From Wenyingzhuangia gilva (GTDB lineage: Bacteria; Bacteroidota; Bacteroidia; Flavobacteriales; Flavobacteriaceae), in the NCBI RefSeq assembly GCF_030519655.1, contig NZ_JAUMIT010000008.1, forward strand, positions 37,341 to 101,340: 64,000 nt of DNA, written 5' to 3'. A program made the translations under genes and the position numbers. Of the stretch, positions 18,627 through 28,197 are shown piece by piece (the stretch's first letter is position 1; the number at the start of each line of letters is the position of its first letter). Below the pieces are notes generated by a model. The model had not been told where the DNA came from. It worked only from the letters and a program-made list of their open reading frames with translations, and searched no databases.

Positions 18627-19553
18627 TTATAAAATCAGTAAGGTCATTCCGACGTCAATTTTGTCAGAAGTTAAATTGTTGATTTCTTTAATACTATTCA
18701 CCGTGGTGTTGTGGTTTTTAGCAATTAGGGATAAAGAATCTCCTCTTTTTACAATGTAAGATAATGGAATATCATCTATAATTTTAGTCGCTATTTTTAA
18801 CACCATTCCTACTTTAAGTTTGTCAGAAGTTAATTGATTGGTTGTTTTAATTTCTGAAACTGTTTTGTTGTAATGTTGGGCAATATTGTAAAGGTTATCG
18901 CCTTTTTTTACAATGTATGTGATTTCTGGTTTAACAGCATTTTGCTCATTGTTTAAAATACTATCATTAAATACAATAGGAGCCAAAACAGCATTTTTGT
19001 CAAAAAACTTAATATTAGTAGATTCTTCAATAATTCTAGTACCACTCACATAAGCTTTTTTCCAATATTTTTCTGAGACAGAAGAGATGATCACACCTTC
19101 AGAAGAGGAATGAATAAACTGAACATCATCCATGGTTCTATCAACCACAATTCCAACATGACTTACTCTATTTAGCCCCATGGTTCTAAAAAAGATGAGA
19201 TCTCCTTTGGATAGGTTTTCAAAGCTAATTTGTTTGCCTACTTTAGATTGTTGAAAAGAACTTCTAGGAAGAATGATGTTGTTTTCTTTAAAAGTAGTGA
19301 GCACAAAACCAGAACAATCCATACCGTAGATGTCTGTACCTCCTGGTCTATAGTTTACACCTTTATATTTTAAGGCTGTTTGAATAATTTTATCTGCAAT
19401 TTTTTCATTCTTATATATGGCACCTACCTCAGAGGTTACATTTTTTGTTTCCTCATGAATCCCTTTTTTTCCTTGGATGTAATAAATAGAATCACAAGAG
19501 AATAAGAGTAAAAATGTAGGCCCTAAAAAAAAGGATAAATTATTTTTTTTCAT
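18627..19553 (-). CDS. NlpC/P60 peptidoglycan endopeptidase lipoprotein with two LysM domains
   Basis: The precursor has a lipoprotein signal ending in LFSC (C20), so it should be membrane-anchored. The NlpC/P60 domain (about residues 55-165) carries the catalytic cysteine C80 in GMDCSGFV, H132 in RVSHVGIV, and H148 in FIHSSS. Two LysM peptidoglycan-binding domains follow at about 212-256 and 266-308 (YIVKKGDNLYNIA, YIVKRGDSLSLIA). It likely cuts stem peptides in the periplasm. Having LysM domains after the catalytic domain is less common than before it. Confidence 0.93.
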   Translation of the reverse strand: MKKNNLSFFLGPTFLLLFSCDSIYYIQGKKGIHEETKNVTSEVGAIYKNEKIADKIIQTALKYKGVNYRPGGTDIYGMDCSGFVLTTFKENNIILPRSSFQQSKVGKQISFENLSKGDLIFFRTMGLNRVSHVGIVVDRTMDDVQFIHSSSEGVIISSVSEKYWKKAYVSGTRIIEESTNIKFFDKNAVLAPIVFNDSILNNEQNAVKPEITYIVKKGDNLYNIAQHYNKTVSEIKTTNQLTSDKLKVGMVLKIATKIIDDIPLSYIVKRGDSLSLIAKNHNTTVNSIKEINNLTSDKIDVGMTLLIL

Positions 19554-19604
19554 GACTGCTAAAATAGATATTCTACGGATATTTGATAGATAAAAAATGA
19601 TGTA

Positions 19605-20516
19605 ATGAGTAAAAGAAATCTAGCCCTATTAGCTGTCTTTAGTACCGCTATTTTTTACGGAATTAATTACACGTTGGTAAAAAGGGTAATGCCAAATTAC
19701 TTAAGCCCTTATGCTTTGGTTTGGGTAAGAATTTTTGCGGCTACTATATTGTTTTGGATTACATCATTTATGATAAAATCATCAGAATTAGAAAAAAAAG
19801 ATTTTCCAAAAGTAGCATTGCTTTCTGTAATTGCCATTGTTATTAATATTTTGTCTTTTTTTAAAGGTATTAGTTTAACAACTCCTATTAATGCATCTGT
19901 TATTATGGTAACCACACCTATTTTGGTGTTTGTATTTTCCTTAATTATTTTAAAAGAAAAATTAGAGTTAAAACGTGGTTTAGGAATTATTATTGGGTTG
20001 TTGGGGGCTTTTTTGTTAACTACTGCTGATAAAAAAGTGGCAGAGAATGCAGTAAATATTCCATTGGGAAATTTATTGGTGTTTGTAAATGCATCAGGCT
20101 ATGCATTGTACTTAATTTTAGCAAAAAAAATGATTGAAAAATATCATCCTATTACTTTTGTAAAATGGCTGTATACTTTTGGTTTGTTGTTTATGACTCC
20201 TTTTGTTTTTAAGGAAGTGTTGATGGTGGAGTGGCAAAATATACCTTTAAATATTTATTTAATAATTGCATATGTAGTGGTGTTTGCAACTTACTGTAAT
20301 TTCTTATTTAATCTTTATGGATTAAAACAATTAAAACCAACCACGGTAAGCGCTTTTATATATACCCAACCTGTAATAGCAAGTTTGTTTGCTTTGTTGG
20401 TAGGGAGTGATGAGCTTTCTTGGGTAAAAGTAGCTTGTACTTTACTCATTTTTGTAGGGGTTTATTTGGTTACCTTAAAGCCTAATGAAGCTAAGAATAA
20501 AGTTACTGCTAACTAG
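19605..20516 (+). CDS. EamA/DMT-superfamily transporter
   Basis: The 303-residue protein has about ten hydrophobic segments in two EamA halves (about residues 5-140 and 152-292), the usual architecture of drug/metabolite exporters. Conserved positions such as INYTLVKRVMP, ITTPINASVIMVTTPI and the C-terminal TVSAFIYTQPVIASLFALL fit the family. The substrate is unknown. It is divergent from the NlpC/P60 gene (51 bases apart) and lies 53 bases before yicC. Confidence 0.88.
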   Translation: MSKRNLALLAVFSTAIFYGINYTLVKRVMPNYLSPYALVWVRIFAATILFWITSFMIKSSELEKKDFPKVALLSVIAIVINILSFFKGISLTTPINASVIMVTTPILVFVFSLIILKEKLELKRGLGIIIGLLGAFLLTTADKKVAENAVNIPLGNLLVFVNASGYALYLILAKKMIEKYHPITFVKWLYTFGLLFMTPFVFKEVLMVEWQNIPLNIYLIIAYVVVFATYCNFLFNLYGLKQLKPTTVSAFIYTQPVIASLFALLVGSDELSWVKVACTLLIFVGVYLVTLKPNEAKNKVTAN

Positions 20517-20569
20517 AGAAGTCTATCCCATGTAAAATCCGTATTTTTACAGCCAAATTTTTTGGATAC

Positions 20570-21427
20570 ATGATACAGTCAATGACAGGATATGGGAAAG
20601 CAATTGTACAATTGCCTACCAAAAAGGTTACTATAGAAATAAAATCTTTAAACAGTAAGTTGTTAGATTTAAACGTTCGTATACCTCAATACTATAAAGA
20701 AAAAGAAATTGATGTTCGTAAAACCATTGCCAATACAGTGGTTAGGGGTAAAGTTGATTTTTCCATTTATGTAGAAATGACTGCCGAGGTTTCTCAAACC
20801 AAAGTAAATGTAAATGTAGTGGCTGATTATATGAATCAGTTAAAACAAATTGCTACAGGTACTGATGTTGAATTGTTAGATATGGCGATGAGATTGCCAG
20901 ATACTTTAAAAACTGAAAGAGAAGAATTAGATCCTGCTGAATGGGCTTTGATTGAAAAAGGAATAGATGAAGCCATTGCTGCTTTGGTACAATTCCGTAA
21001 AGACGAAGCAGAATCTTTAGAAGTAGATTTTAGAGAGCGCATTCAAAATATTCAAGATTTATCTAAAGAAGTAGATCAACACGATGAGGATAGAATGGTA
21101 GCAGTAAAAGAAAAATTACGCAAAGCCATTGATGATTTAGAAGTAAAAGTTGATGAAAATAGATTTGAACAAGAGTTGATTTATTATCTAGAAAAATTAG
21201 ACATCAACGAAGAAAAAGTTCGTTTAGCAAATCACTTAGAATATTTCTTAAAAGAATTAAATAATGAAATTTCTGATGGTAAAAAATTAGGATTTATTGT
21301 TCAAGAAATAGGAAGAGAAATCAATACTACAGGATCAAAATCTAATTATGCTCCAATGCAACAAGTAGTGGTGCAAATGAAAAATGAATTAGAAAAAATT
21401 AAAGAACAAATATTAAACGTTTTGTAA
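20570..21427 (+). CDS. yicC: YicC-family endoribonuclease
   Basis: The N-terminus MIQSMTGYGKA and the C-terminal block LNEEKVRLANHLEYFLKEL ... KLGFIVQEIGREINTTGSKSN are diagnostic of YicC. YicC proteins are ribonucleases implicated in small-RNA turnover. The length of 285 is normal. One base separates it from gmk, the common neighbour of yicC in bacteria, and the cluster continues with the DUF3050 gene and nadD. Confidence 0.93.
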   Translation: MIQSMTGYGKAIVQLPTKKVTIEIKSLNSKLLDLNVRIPQYYKEKEIDVRKTIANTVVRGKVDFSIYVEMTAEVSQTKVNVNVVADYMNQLKQIATGTDVELLDMAMRLPDTLKTEREELDPAEWALIEKGIDEAIAALVQFRKDEAESLEVDFRERIQNIQDLSKEVDQHDEDRMVAVKEKLRKAIDDLEVKVDENRFEQELIYYLEKLDINEEKVRLANHLEYFLKELNNEISDGKKLGFIVQEIGREINTTGSKSNYAPMQQVVVQMKNELEKIKEQILNVL

Positions 21428-21428
21428 C

Positions 21429-22004
21429 ATGGCTTCAGGAAAATTAATTGTGTTTTCTGCACCATCAGGTTCTGGAAAAACCACCATTGTACGTCATTTA
21501 TTATCAGAAACAGACTTGCCTTTAGACTTTTCTATTTCGGCAGCTTCTCGTGAACCAAGAGTTGGAGAAATAAACGGAAAAGATTATTATTTTTTATCTG
21601 CCGAAGCGTTTAAAAAGAAAGTGGATGAAGAGGCGTTTTTGGAGTGGGAAGAAGTTTATAAAGATAATTTTTATGGTACTTTAAAATCTGAAATCACTCG
21701 TATTTGGGCAGAAGGAAAACACGTAATTTTTGACATTGATGTGGTTGGAGGATTAAATATTAAAAAACAATTTCCAGAAGAAACTTTGGCCATTTTTGTA
21801 CAACCACCTTCTATTGAAGAAATGGAACGAAGATTGAGAGGTAGAGCAACAGAAACAGAAGAAAAAATTAAAATGCGTGTGGCCAAAGCAGAACAAGAAA
21901 TGGATTTTGCTAAAAAGTTTGATACCGTTTTAATTAATAATGATTTATCAGTAGCAAAAGAAGATGCTTATCAAATGGTGTCATCATTTATAAATAAGAA
22001 ATAG
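21429..22004 (+). CDS. gmk: guanylate kinase
   Basis: Gmk phosphorylates GMP to GDP with ATP. The P-loop APSGSGKTT is at residues 10-18, and the GMP-binding part shows [21 protein letters not shown]. The lid region [23 protein letters not shown] is typical. Length 191 is normal. It is packed between yicC (1 base) and the DUF3050 gene (4 bases). Confidence 0.96.
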   Translation: MASGKLIVFSAPSGSGKTTIVRHLLSETDLPLDFSISAASREPRVGEINGKDYYFLSAEAFKKKVDEEAFLEWEEVYKDNFYGTLKSEITRIWAEGKHVIFDIDVVGGLNIKKQFPEETLAIFVQPPSIEEMERRLRGRATETEEKIKMRVAKAEQEMDFAKKFDTVLINNDLSVAKEDAYQMVSSFINKK

Positions 22005-22008
22005 AAAG

Positions 22009-22773
22009 ATGAAGATTGAAGATGTACAAGAAAGAATACATTCGGCTATCAATAAGCTGAATTCTCATGAATTATACAAAGATTTAAATAGCATTCAAGA
22101 CATCAAACAATTTATGGAAAGCCATGTGTTTGCTGTGTGGGATTTTATGTCTTTGTTAAAAAACTTACAAATACAATTAACCTGTGTTTCTAAAGTTTGG
22201 ATTCCTGTTGAAAACCCCGTAACAGCTAGATTTATCAATGAAATTGTACATGGTGAAGAAACAGATATAAATGAGTTGGGTGTGCCTATGAGTCATTTTG
22301 AAATGTACCTAGAGGCTATGAAAGAAGTGGGAGCAAGTACGGCTAGAATTGAATTGTTTATCAACTTAATTAAACAAGGAGTTCCTGTTTTAGACGCTTT
22401 AAAAGAAGTTGAGGTTTCTGAAGCCGTTTATGATTTTGTATCTTATACTTTTGAAATTATCGACAGAGGAAATGTACACGAAATTGCTGCTGCATTTACC
22501 TTTGGTAGAGAAGATGTAATTCCTGAAATGTTTTTAGAAATTGTAAAAGAGACAAAAAAACAAAATCAAGATAAAGCCTATACTAAATTGTTGTATTATT
22601 TAGAAAGACATATAGAGTTAGATGGCGATGAACACGGTCCTTTATCATTAAGAATGATAGAAGAATTATGTGGAACTGATGAACAAAAATGGCAAGAAGT
22701 ATTAACAGTTTCTGAACAAGCGATTGAAAAAAGAATAGGGCTTTGGTCTGGAATTCAATTAGAATTGGTGTAG
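22009..22773 (+). CDS. DUF3050 protein, heme-oxygenase-like fold, possible diiron oxidase
   Basis: I recognise DUF3050 from the block [18 protein letters not shown]. The 254-residue all-alpha protein resembles TENA/heme-oxygenase-like proteins ([15 protein letters not shown] at 156-169). Near the C-terminus H201, D205 and H209 form HxxxDxxxH, the spacing found in heme-oxygenase-like diiron oxidases such as SznF. E37, H39, E78 and H81 are candidates for the remaining metal ligands. A nonheme diiron oxygenase is thus possible; the substrate is unknown. It sits with minimal spacing between gmk and nadD, so it is expressed with nucleotide and NAD genes. Confidence 0.75.
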   Translation: MKIEDVQERIHSAINKLNSHELYKDLNSIQDIKQFMESHVFAVWDFMSLLKNLQIQLTCVSKVWIPVENPVTARFINEIVHGEETDINELGVPMSHFEMYLEAMKEVGASTARIELFINLIKQGVPVLDALKEVEVSEAVYDFVSYTFEIIDRGNVHEIAAAFTFGREDVIPEMFLEIVKETKKQNQDKAYTKLLYYLERHIELDGDEHGPLSLRMIEELCGTDEQKWQEVLTVSEQAIEKRIGLWSGIQLELV

Positions 22774-22774
22774 C

Positions 22775-23353
22775 ATGAAAGTAGGTTTGTATTTTGGAAC
22801 TTTTAATCCAGTACATGTGGGGCATGTTATTTTAGCCAACCATATGTTGCATTATACAGACATGGATGAGGTTTGGATGGTGGTTACGCCTCACAATCCT
22901 CACAAGAAAAAAAGTACGCTTTTAGAAAATCATCATCGATTAGAAATGGTGTACAAAGCCACAGAAAATTACGATCACATTCACCCAAGTGATATTGAAT
23001 TCAAGTTAAAACAACCCAATTATACGGTTGATACTTTGGTGCATATATCAGAAAAATTTCCAACGCATGAATTTGCCATTATTATGGGAGAGGATAATTT
23101 AAAATCTTTTCATAAGTGGAAAAATTATGAAGTCATTCTAGAAGATTACGAAGTGTTTGTGTATCCTAGAATTACCAAAAAAAAGCAAGAAAATAATTTA
23201 GAAAATCATCCAAAAATACATTTTGTAGAAGCTCCTATTGTAGAAATTTCTTCTACATTTATAAGAGATGCTATCAAAAATAAAAAAAGTGTTCAGCATT
23301 TGTTAACACCAAAGGTTTGGGAGTATATAGATTTAATGAATTTTTATAAATAG
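22775..23353 (+). CDS. nadD: nicotinate-nucleotide adenylyltransferase NadD
   Basis: NadD adenylates nicotinate mononucleotide in NAD synthesis. The nucleotidyltransferase motif GTFNPVHVGHV is at residues 8-18, and the second signature SSTFIRDAI is near the C-terminus. Length 192 is normal. Its ATG begins one base after the stop of the DUF3050 gene, and the cluster yicC-gmk-DUF3050-nadD probably ends here. Confidence 0.96.
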   Translation: MKVGLYFGTFNPVHVGHVILANHMLHYTDMDEVWMVVTPHNPHKKKSTLLENHHRLEMVYKATENYDHIHPSDIEFKLKQPNYTVDTLVHISEKFPTHEFAIIMGEDNLKSFHKWKNYEVILEDYEVFVYPRITKKKQENNLENHPKIHFVEAPIVEISSTFIRDAIKNKKSVQHLLTPKVWEYIDLMNFYK

Positions 23354-23420
23354 AAAGTAAACAATACATTTGTTAGTTGTGGTTTGGTTTTTGACAAATC
23401 ATATAGCATCAAAAAAATAA

Positions 23421-24458
23421 ATGGCAGAAAAAAGTAGACGTATTAAAAAGAAGTGGGTTAAAAAATACCGTTTGGTAGTTTTAACTGAAGAATCTTTTGA
23501 AGAAAAGTTCTCTTTTAAATTAACACGTTTGAATGTTTTTGTCTTTGGTGGATTGTTTAGTGTATTTTTAATAACATTTACGGCAGGATTAATTATTTAC
23601 ACTCCTTTAAAAGAATACATCCCTGGATTTGAATCTCCTGATTTAAAAAAGAATGCCATCAATTTAAACTTTCATTTAGATTCTTTAGAACAGCAGATGC
23701 ATGCTTTAGAATTGTATACGGAATCTATAAAACCTGCTTTGTTGGGAGATAAGGCTATTGAAATGGACGTATTGCCATTTGTAACCAAAGAAGGAGAGTC
23801 TGTTTACCAATCTGGAATCATGAACAATGATTCCATTCATCATAAGTTAGAAAAGTTATATGGACTGTTACAAGAAAAAAACAGCACCATTGAAGCACTT
23901 AGGGCAAAATATAAAGGAGTTAATTTCTCGGAAGATTCTCTTAATAATAATGATGTAGCGCTCCAAGAAGATGATTTAACGGAAGAGGAATTAGAATCTT
24001 TAGAATCCTCTGTTTTAGATTCTGTATTTAGAGAAAAGGTAGAAAGAGAAGAGCGTTTTAGTATTTTTGGTTACGAGTATAACAAAGCAGATCAGGTTTT
24101 TGTAACGCCTATACAAGGAAATATTACAGAATCATATGATGCGGTAGAGCATCATTTTGCTATAGATATTGCCGCTACAAAAGAAGCTCCTGTAAAATCA
24201 ATTGCTGATGGAACGGTGGTTTTTGCAGAATGGTCTATAGAAACAGGTTTTGTAGTGATTATAGTTCATCAAGATAATTATGTATCGGTGTACAAGCACA
24301 ATAGTAGAATAAATGTATCACAAGGTTCGCTAGTTAAAGCGGGGCAAGTAATTGCAAATGTAGGTTCCACGGGAGAATTTAGTACAGGACCACATCTTCA
24401 TTTTGAAATGTGGAAAGATGGATATCCAGTAGATCCAACTAATTTTATGAAATTTTAA
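23421..24458 (+). CDS. membrane-anchored M23 (LytM) peptidase
   Basis: The protein has a basic N-terminus, one membrane segment (about residues 37-60), a stretch likely to be coiled coil (about 80-165), an acidic linker (about 170-205), and a C-terminal M23 domain (about 225-345). The zinc and catalytic residues are intact: H245 and D249 in HHFAID and H325-x-H327 in PHLHFEMW, so it should be an active peptidoglycan endopeptidase rather than an EnvC-like activator. It lies two bases upstream of the GH3-family gene, so the two are co-transcribed. Confidence 0.9.
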   Translation: MAEKSRRIKKKWVKKYRLVVLTEESFEEKFSFKLTRLNVFVFGGLFSVFLITFTAGLIIYTPLKEYIPGFESPDLKKNAINLNFHLDSLEQQMHALELYTESIKPALLGDKAIEMDVLPFVTKEGESVYQSGIMNNDSIHHKLEKLYGLLQEKNSTIEALRAKYKGVNFSEDSLNNNDVALQEDDLTEEELESLESSVLDSVFREKVEREERFSIFGYEYNKADQVFVTPIQGNITESYDAVEHHFAIDIAATKEAPVKSIADGTVVFAEWSIETGFVVIIVHQDNYVSVYKHNSRINVSQGSLVKAGQVIANVGSTGEFSTGPHLHFEMWKDGYPVDPTNFMKF

Positions 24459-24460
24459 GA

Positions 24461-25954
24461 ATGAGTATCAAATCAACATTAGCGTTGCCTTTTGCTAAGG
24501 CTATTCGAAAGCAAGTATATAAATGGGCAAACAATCCTATAGAAACACAAGAAAAAGTGTTTCAATATTTGATTAAAAATGCCAAAGACACAGCTTTTGG
24601 AAAAGATCATAATTTTGAGACTATTAAAAACTATGAAGATTTTAAGAATCAAGTTCCTGTAAATGATTATGAAGGAATAAGGGCATATGTAGATAGAATT
24701 GTTGAAGGAGAATCTGATGTTTTATGGAAAGGTCGTCCTTTGTATTATGCAAAAACATCAGGAACTACTTCTGGAGCAAAATACATTCCTATAACCAAAG
24801 AATCTATGCCTACACATGTAAAGGCAGCCCGTAATGCTTTGTTGTTTTATATTACAGAAACAGGCGATGCTTCTTTTGTGGATGGTAAAATGATGTTTTT
24901 ACAAGGAAGTCCCGTTTTAAAAGATTTAAAAGGAGTAAAACTGGGTAGATTAAGTGGTATAGCAGCGCATTATGTACCAGGATATTTACAAAAAAATAGG
25001 TTACCAAGTTGGAAAACCAATTGTATTGAAGATTGGGAAACTAAAGTGGATGCTGTGGTTGAAGAAACCGTAAATGAAGACATGTCTGTCATTAGCGGAA
25101 TTCCATCTTGGGTGCAAATGTATTTTGAAAAATTACAAGAAAAAACAGGTAAAACGGTTTCAGAATTATTCCCAAAGTTTAATTTCTTTGTTTATGGAGG
25201 TGTAAATTTTGAGCCTTATAAACATAAGTTTGAAAGTTTAATAGGTAAAAAAATTGATTATGTAGAATTGTATCCTGCCTCCGAAGGTTTTATTGCTTAT
25301 CAAGATTCTCAAACGGAAAAGGGAATGTTGTTGCAGTTAAACAGTGGTATTTTTTATGAGTTTATTCCAGCGGATAAATTTTATGAAGAAAATCCACCAC
25401 GTTTGTCTATTGGTCAGGTTGAATTAGGAGTAAATTATGTCATCATATTAAATACGACTGCTGGTCTTTGGGGATATAATATTGGAGATACCGTTGAGTT
25501 TACTACGTTGGCTCCCTATAGAATAAAAGTTACGGGAAGAATCAAACATTTTATTTCCGCTTTTGGAGAACATGTTATAGGAAAAGAAGTAGAAAAAGCT
25601 TTGAATGATGCTATGGTAGGAACGGATGTAACGGTGAGTGAGTTTACCGTAGCTCCGCAAGTAACACCAGAAAGTGGATTGCCATATCATGAGTGGTTTA
25701 TAGAATTTGTAGAAGAGCCAGAAGATTTAGAAGTTTTTGCTGCTAAGATTGATAAATCTATGCAAGAACAAAATATTTATTATTTAGATTTAATTACAGG
25801 TAGCGTGTTAAGACCTTTGGTGATTACAAAAGTTAAAAAAGGTGGTTTTCACGAATACATGAAGTCTATTGGTAAATTTGGAGGACAAAATAAAATTCCT
25901 CAATTGTCTGACAATCGTAAAATAGCAGACGTATTACAAAATTTTAAAGCATAA
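24461..25954 (+). CDS. GH3 auxin-responsive promoter family protein (acyl-acid amido synthetase-like)
   Basis: This 497-residue protein belongs to the GH3 branch of adenylate-forming enzymes, which in plants join amino acids to acyl acids such as jasmonate and auxin. ATP-binding motifs are visible: the P-loop YYAKTSGTTSGAKYIP (about residues 92-107), YPASEGFIAYQ in the middle, and the GDTVEFT segment. Bacterial members are widespread in Bacteroidota but have no agreed role. It follows the M23 peptidase gene by two bases. Confidence 0.88.
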   Translation: MSIKSTLALPFAKAIRKQVYKWANNPIETQEKVFQYLIKNAKDTAFGKDHNFETIKNYEDFKNQVPVNDYEGIRAYVDRIVEGESDVLWKGRPLYYAKTSGTTSGAKYIPITKESMPTHVKAARNALLFYITETGDASFVDGKMMFLQGSPVLKDLKGVKLGRLSGIAAHYVPGYLQKNRLPSWKTNCIEDWETKVDAVVEETVNEDMSVISGIPSWVQMYFEKLQEKTGKTVSELFPKFNFFVYGGVNFEPYKHKFESLIGKKIDYVELYPASEGFIAYQDSQTEKGMLLQLNSGIFYEFIPADKFYEENPPRLSIGQVELGVNYVIILNTTAGLWGYNIGDTVEFTTLAPYRIKVTGRIKHFISAFGEHVIGKEVEKALNDAMVGTDVTVSEFTVAPQVTPESGLPYHEWFIEFVEEPEDLEVFAAKIDKSMQEQNIYYLDLITGSVLRPLVITKVKKGGFHEYMKSIGKFGGQNKIPQLSDNRKIADVLQNFKA

Positions 25955-25977
25955 ATTAAATCAATCAAACTGTTCTT

Positions 25978-27480
25978 GTGAAGCTATCAAAAATTAGAAA
26001 AGATAAAAATACTACTAGTGTTCAAAAGGTAGCTTATAATGTAAGCTTGTTACTTGCTTTTTTTTGTGGAACAATTGGTTTTGCTCAAAATCAATCTAAA
26101 GGATTTAAACTTACAGACGCAAATGTAAGAGCCATGCATACCACTGGTTTTGTGAGATGTGCAACAGTAGAGTATGAACAAAAACTATCAAAGGAAAATC
26201 CTAATAAGGTTTCAGAAGAAGTTTTTGAATCTTGGATGTCTACTAAAGTAGCACAACTTAAAAAGAGCAGAACGAATGGAAGATTAGCAGCTCAGATTTA
26301 TACCATTCCTGTGGTGATTCACATTGTTCATAATGGTGATGAAATAAATACTCCAGGAAATGTAACGGGAGAAAATATATCGGATGCGCAGGCAAGATCT
26401 CAAATTGAGATTTTGAATCAGGATTACAGAAGAATGGTAGGGACTCCTGGGGGCAATAACTCTACAGGAAAGGCCGTAGATGTTGAAATTAATTTTGTGT
26501 TAGCAAAACAAGATCCAGATGGCTTAGAAACTACGGGAATAATTAGACATGAAATTACGCCTTATACCGATGATATAGCCAATAAATTTGAAGGTGGTTT
26601 AAATGATGGAGGTGCTGATTGGGAAAACTATGCAGATGTACAAAAAATGAAAAGAGAAACGCAATGGGATCCTACAAAGTACTTAAATATTTGGACCATT
26701 AGAATGGGGGGAGAAAAAGTAGAAGATGATGGTTTGTCAGACTTGTTAGGTTTTGCACAGTTCCCTAGTAACTCAGGATTACAAGGTATAGATGTGATTG
26801 GAGGAAGTGCTGCTACCGATGGTGTTGTGATTTCCTTTCATGCTTTTGGAGCTTGGTCTAAAAATGATCGTTCTTTTTTAATGAATAATCAGTACAGCGA
26901 AGGAAGAACAACCACACATGAGGTTGGACATTGGTTAGGGCTAAGACATATTTGGGGAGATACGGATACTTGTGAAAATGGTGATTATTGTTTGGATACT
27001 CCAGATGCAACAGAAGAACATTACGATTGTAGTCAAGCGTATGATACTTGTTTAAATGATGGTTTAGGAAACGATATGGTAGAAAATTACATGGATTATA
27101 CTACCGATGGTTGCATGGATACTTTTACCCAAAATCAAAAAGATAGAATGATAGCTGTGTTGAATAACTCTCCCAGAAGAGTAGATTTATTAAATTCACC
27201 AGCTTTAGAGAGCCCTTTGTATTCTAAAGATGATTTAGAGGGTTTTGTTACAGATCCAAACCCTTTTACAGATATAGTGAAAATTGTTGGAATGGCAGAT
27301 GGCTTGGTAAAGGTTTCTGTATATAATACTTCTGGTAAAGTGGTGTATTCTGAAAATTTTTATGATATAAAGACTGTGTTCTCAAAAGAATTAAATTTTA
27401 ATCAACTAGCTCCTGGAATTTATATTTTATTGATTCAGAATAAAGAGAAAAGAATTGTAAAAAGAATCATAAAGCGATAA
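25978..27480 (+). CDS. secreted M43 (pappalysin-like) zinc metalloprotease with T9SS sorting domain
   Basis: The start codon is GTG; no ATG precedes the signal peptide (about residues 15-37, VAYNVSLLLAFFCGTIGFAQ). The catalytic motif HEVGHWLGLRH places zinc ligands at H314, H318 and H324, and the Met-turn region reads VENYMDYTTDGCM. Cysteines around it (DTCENGDYCLDTPD, YDCSQAYDTC) match pappalysin disulfides. The last 75 residues (DPNPFTDIVKIVG ... LAPGIYILLIQ ... KRIIKR) are a T9SS type A sorting signal, so the enzyme is exported to the surface or medium. It follows the GH3 gene by 23 bases. Confidence 0.92.
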   Translation: MKLSKIRKDKNTTSVQKVAYNVSLLLAFFCGTIGFAQNQSKGFKLTDANVRAMHTTGFVRCATVEYEQKLSKENPNKVSEEVFESWMSTKVAQLKKSRTNGRLAAQIYTIPVVIHIVHNGDEINTPGNVTGENISDAQARSQIEILNQDYRRMVGTPGGNNSTGKAVDVEINFVLAKQDPDGLETTGIIRHEITPYTDDIANKFEGGLNDGGADWENYADVQKMKRETQWDPTKYLNIWTIRMGGEKVEDDGLSDLLGFAQFPSNSGLQGIDVIGGSAATDGVVISFHAFGAWSKNDRSFLMNNQYSEGRTTTHEVGHWLGLRHIWGDTDTCENGDYCLDTPDATEEHYDCSQAYDTCLNDGLGNDMVENYMDYTTDGCMDTFTQNQKDRMIAVLNNSPRRVDLLNSPALESPLYSKDDLEGFVTDPNPFTDIVKIVGMADGLVKVSVYNTSGKVVYSENFYDIKTVFSKELNFNQLAPGIYILLIQNKEKRIVKRIIKR

Positions 27481-27525
27481 ATACTTGCTTTAAGAAGTTG
27501 ATAAAGTTATATAATACCAAAACAA

Positions 27526-28194
27526 ATGAAATTATATTTAGTTCCTACACCTATTGGAAATTTAGAAGATATGACTTTTAGAGCCATAAAAGTTTTAAAA
27601 GAAGTAGATTTGGTATTGGCAGAAGACACACGCACAAGCGGAAAGTTGATGAAGCATTATGATATTACCACTCATATGCAAAGTCATCATATGCATAATG
27701 AGCATAAAACAGTAGAACAAATCATTCAAAAAATAAAAGGAGGAACTACAGTTGCATTAATTTCTGATGCAGGAACTCCAGCCATTTCAGATCCAGGTTT
27801 CTTGTTAACAAGAGCTTGTATTCAAAATGGTATTGAGGTAGATTGTTTGCCAGGAGCAACGGCTTTTGTACCTGCTTTGGTCAATTCAGGTTTGCCTAAT
27901 GAAAAATTTGTATTCGAAGGTTTTTTGCCTGTTAAAAAAGGACGTCAAACACGTTTACAGATTTTAGCAGAAGAAGTAAGAACCATTATTTTATATGAAT
28001 CTCCTCATAAATTGGTAAAAACATTAACTCATTTATCTGAATATTTAGGGGCAGACAGACAGGCTTCAGTATCTAGAGAGTTGACTAAAATGTTTGAAGA
28101 AACCCAAAGAGGAACTTTAATCGAATTGGTAGCACATTATACTAACAAACCTCCTAAAGGAGAAATTGTTTTGGTGGTAGCAGGAAAAGGATAA
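27526..28194 (+). CDS. rsmI: 16S rRNA (cytidine1402-2'-O)-methyltransferase RsmI
   Basis: RsmI methylates the ribose of C1402 in the ribosomal decoding centre. The tetrapyrrole-methylase fold is clear: VPTPIGNLEDMTFRAIKVL at the N-terminus, AEDTRTSGKLMKHY, ISDAGTPAISDPGF, CLPGATAFVPALVNSGLP and the FEGFLP block. At 222 residues it lacks the C-terminal extension of E. coli RsmI, as is common in this phylum. It converges with the zinc-ribbon gene, three bases apart, and no terminator is seen between them. Confidence 0.95.
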   Translation: MKLYLVPTPIGNLEDMTFRAIKVLKEVDLVLAEDTRTSGKLMKHYDITTHMQSHHMHNEHKTVEQIIQKIKGGTTVALISDAGTPAISDPGFLLTRACIQNGIEVDCLPGATAFVPALVNSGLPNEKFVFEGFLPVKKGRQTRLQILAEEVRTIILYESPHKLVKTLTHLSEYLGADRQASVSRELTKMFEETQRGTLIELVAHYTNKPPKGEIVLVVAGKG

Positions 28195-28197
28195 AAA

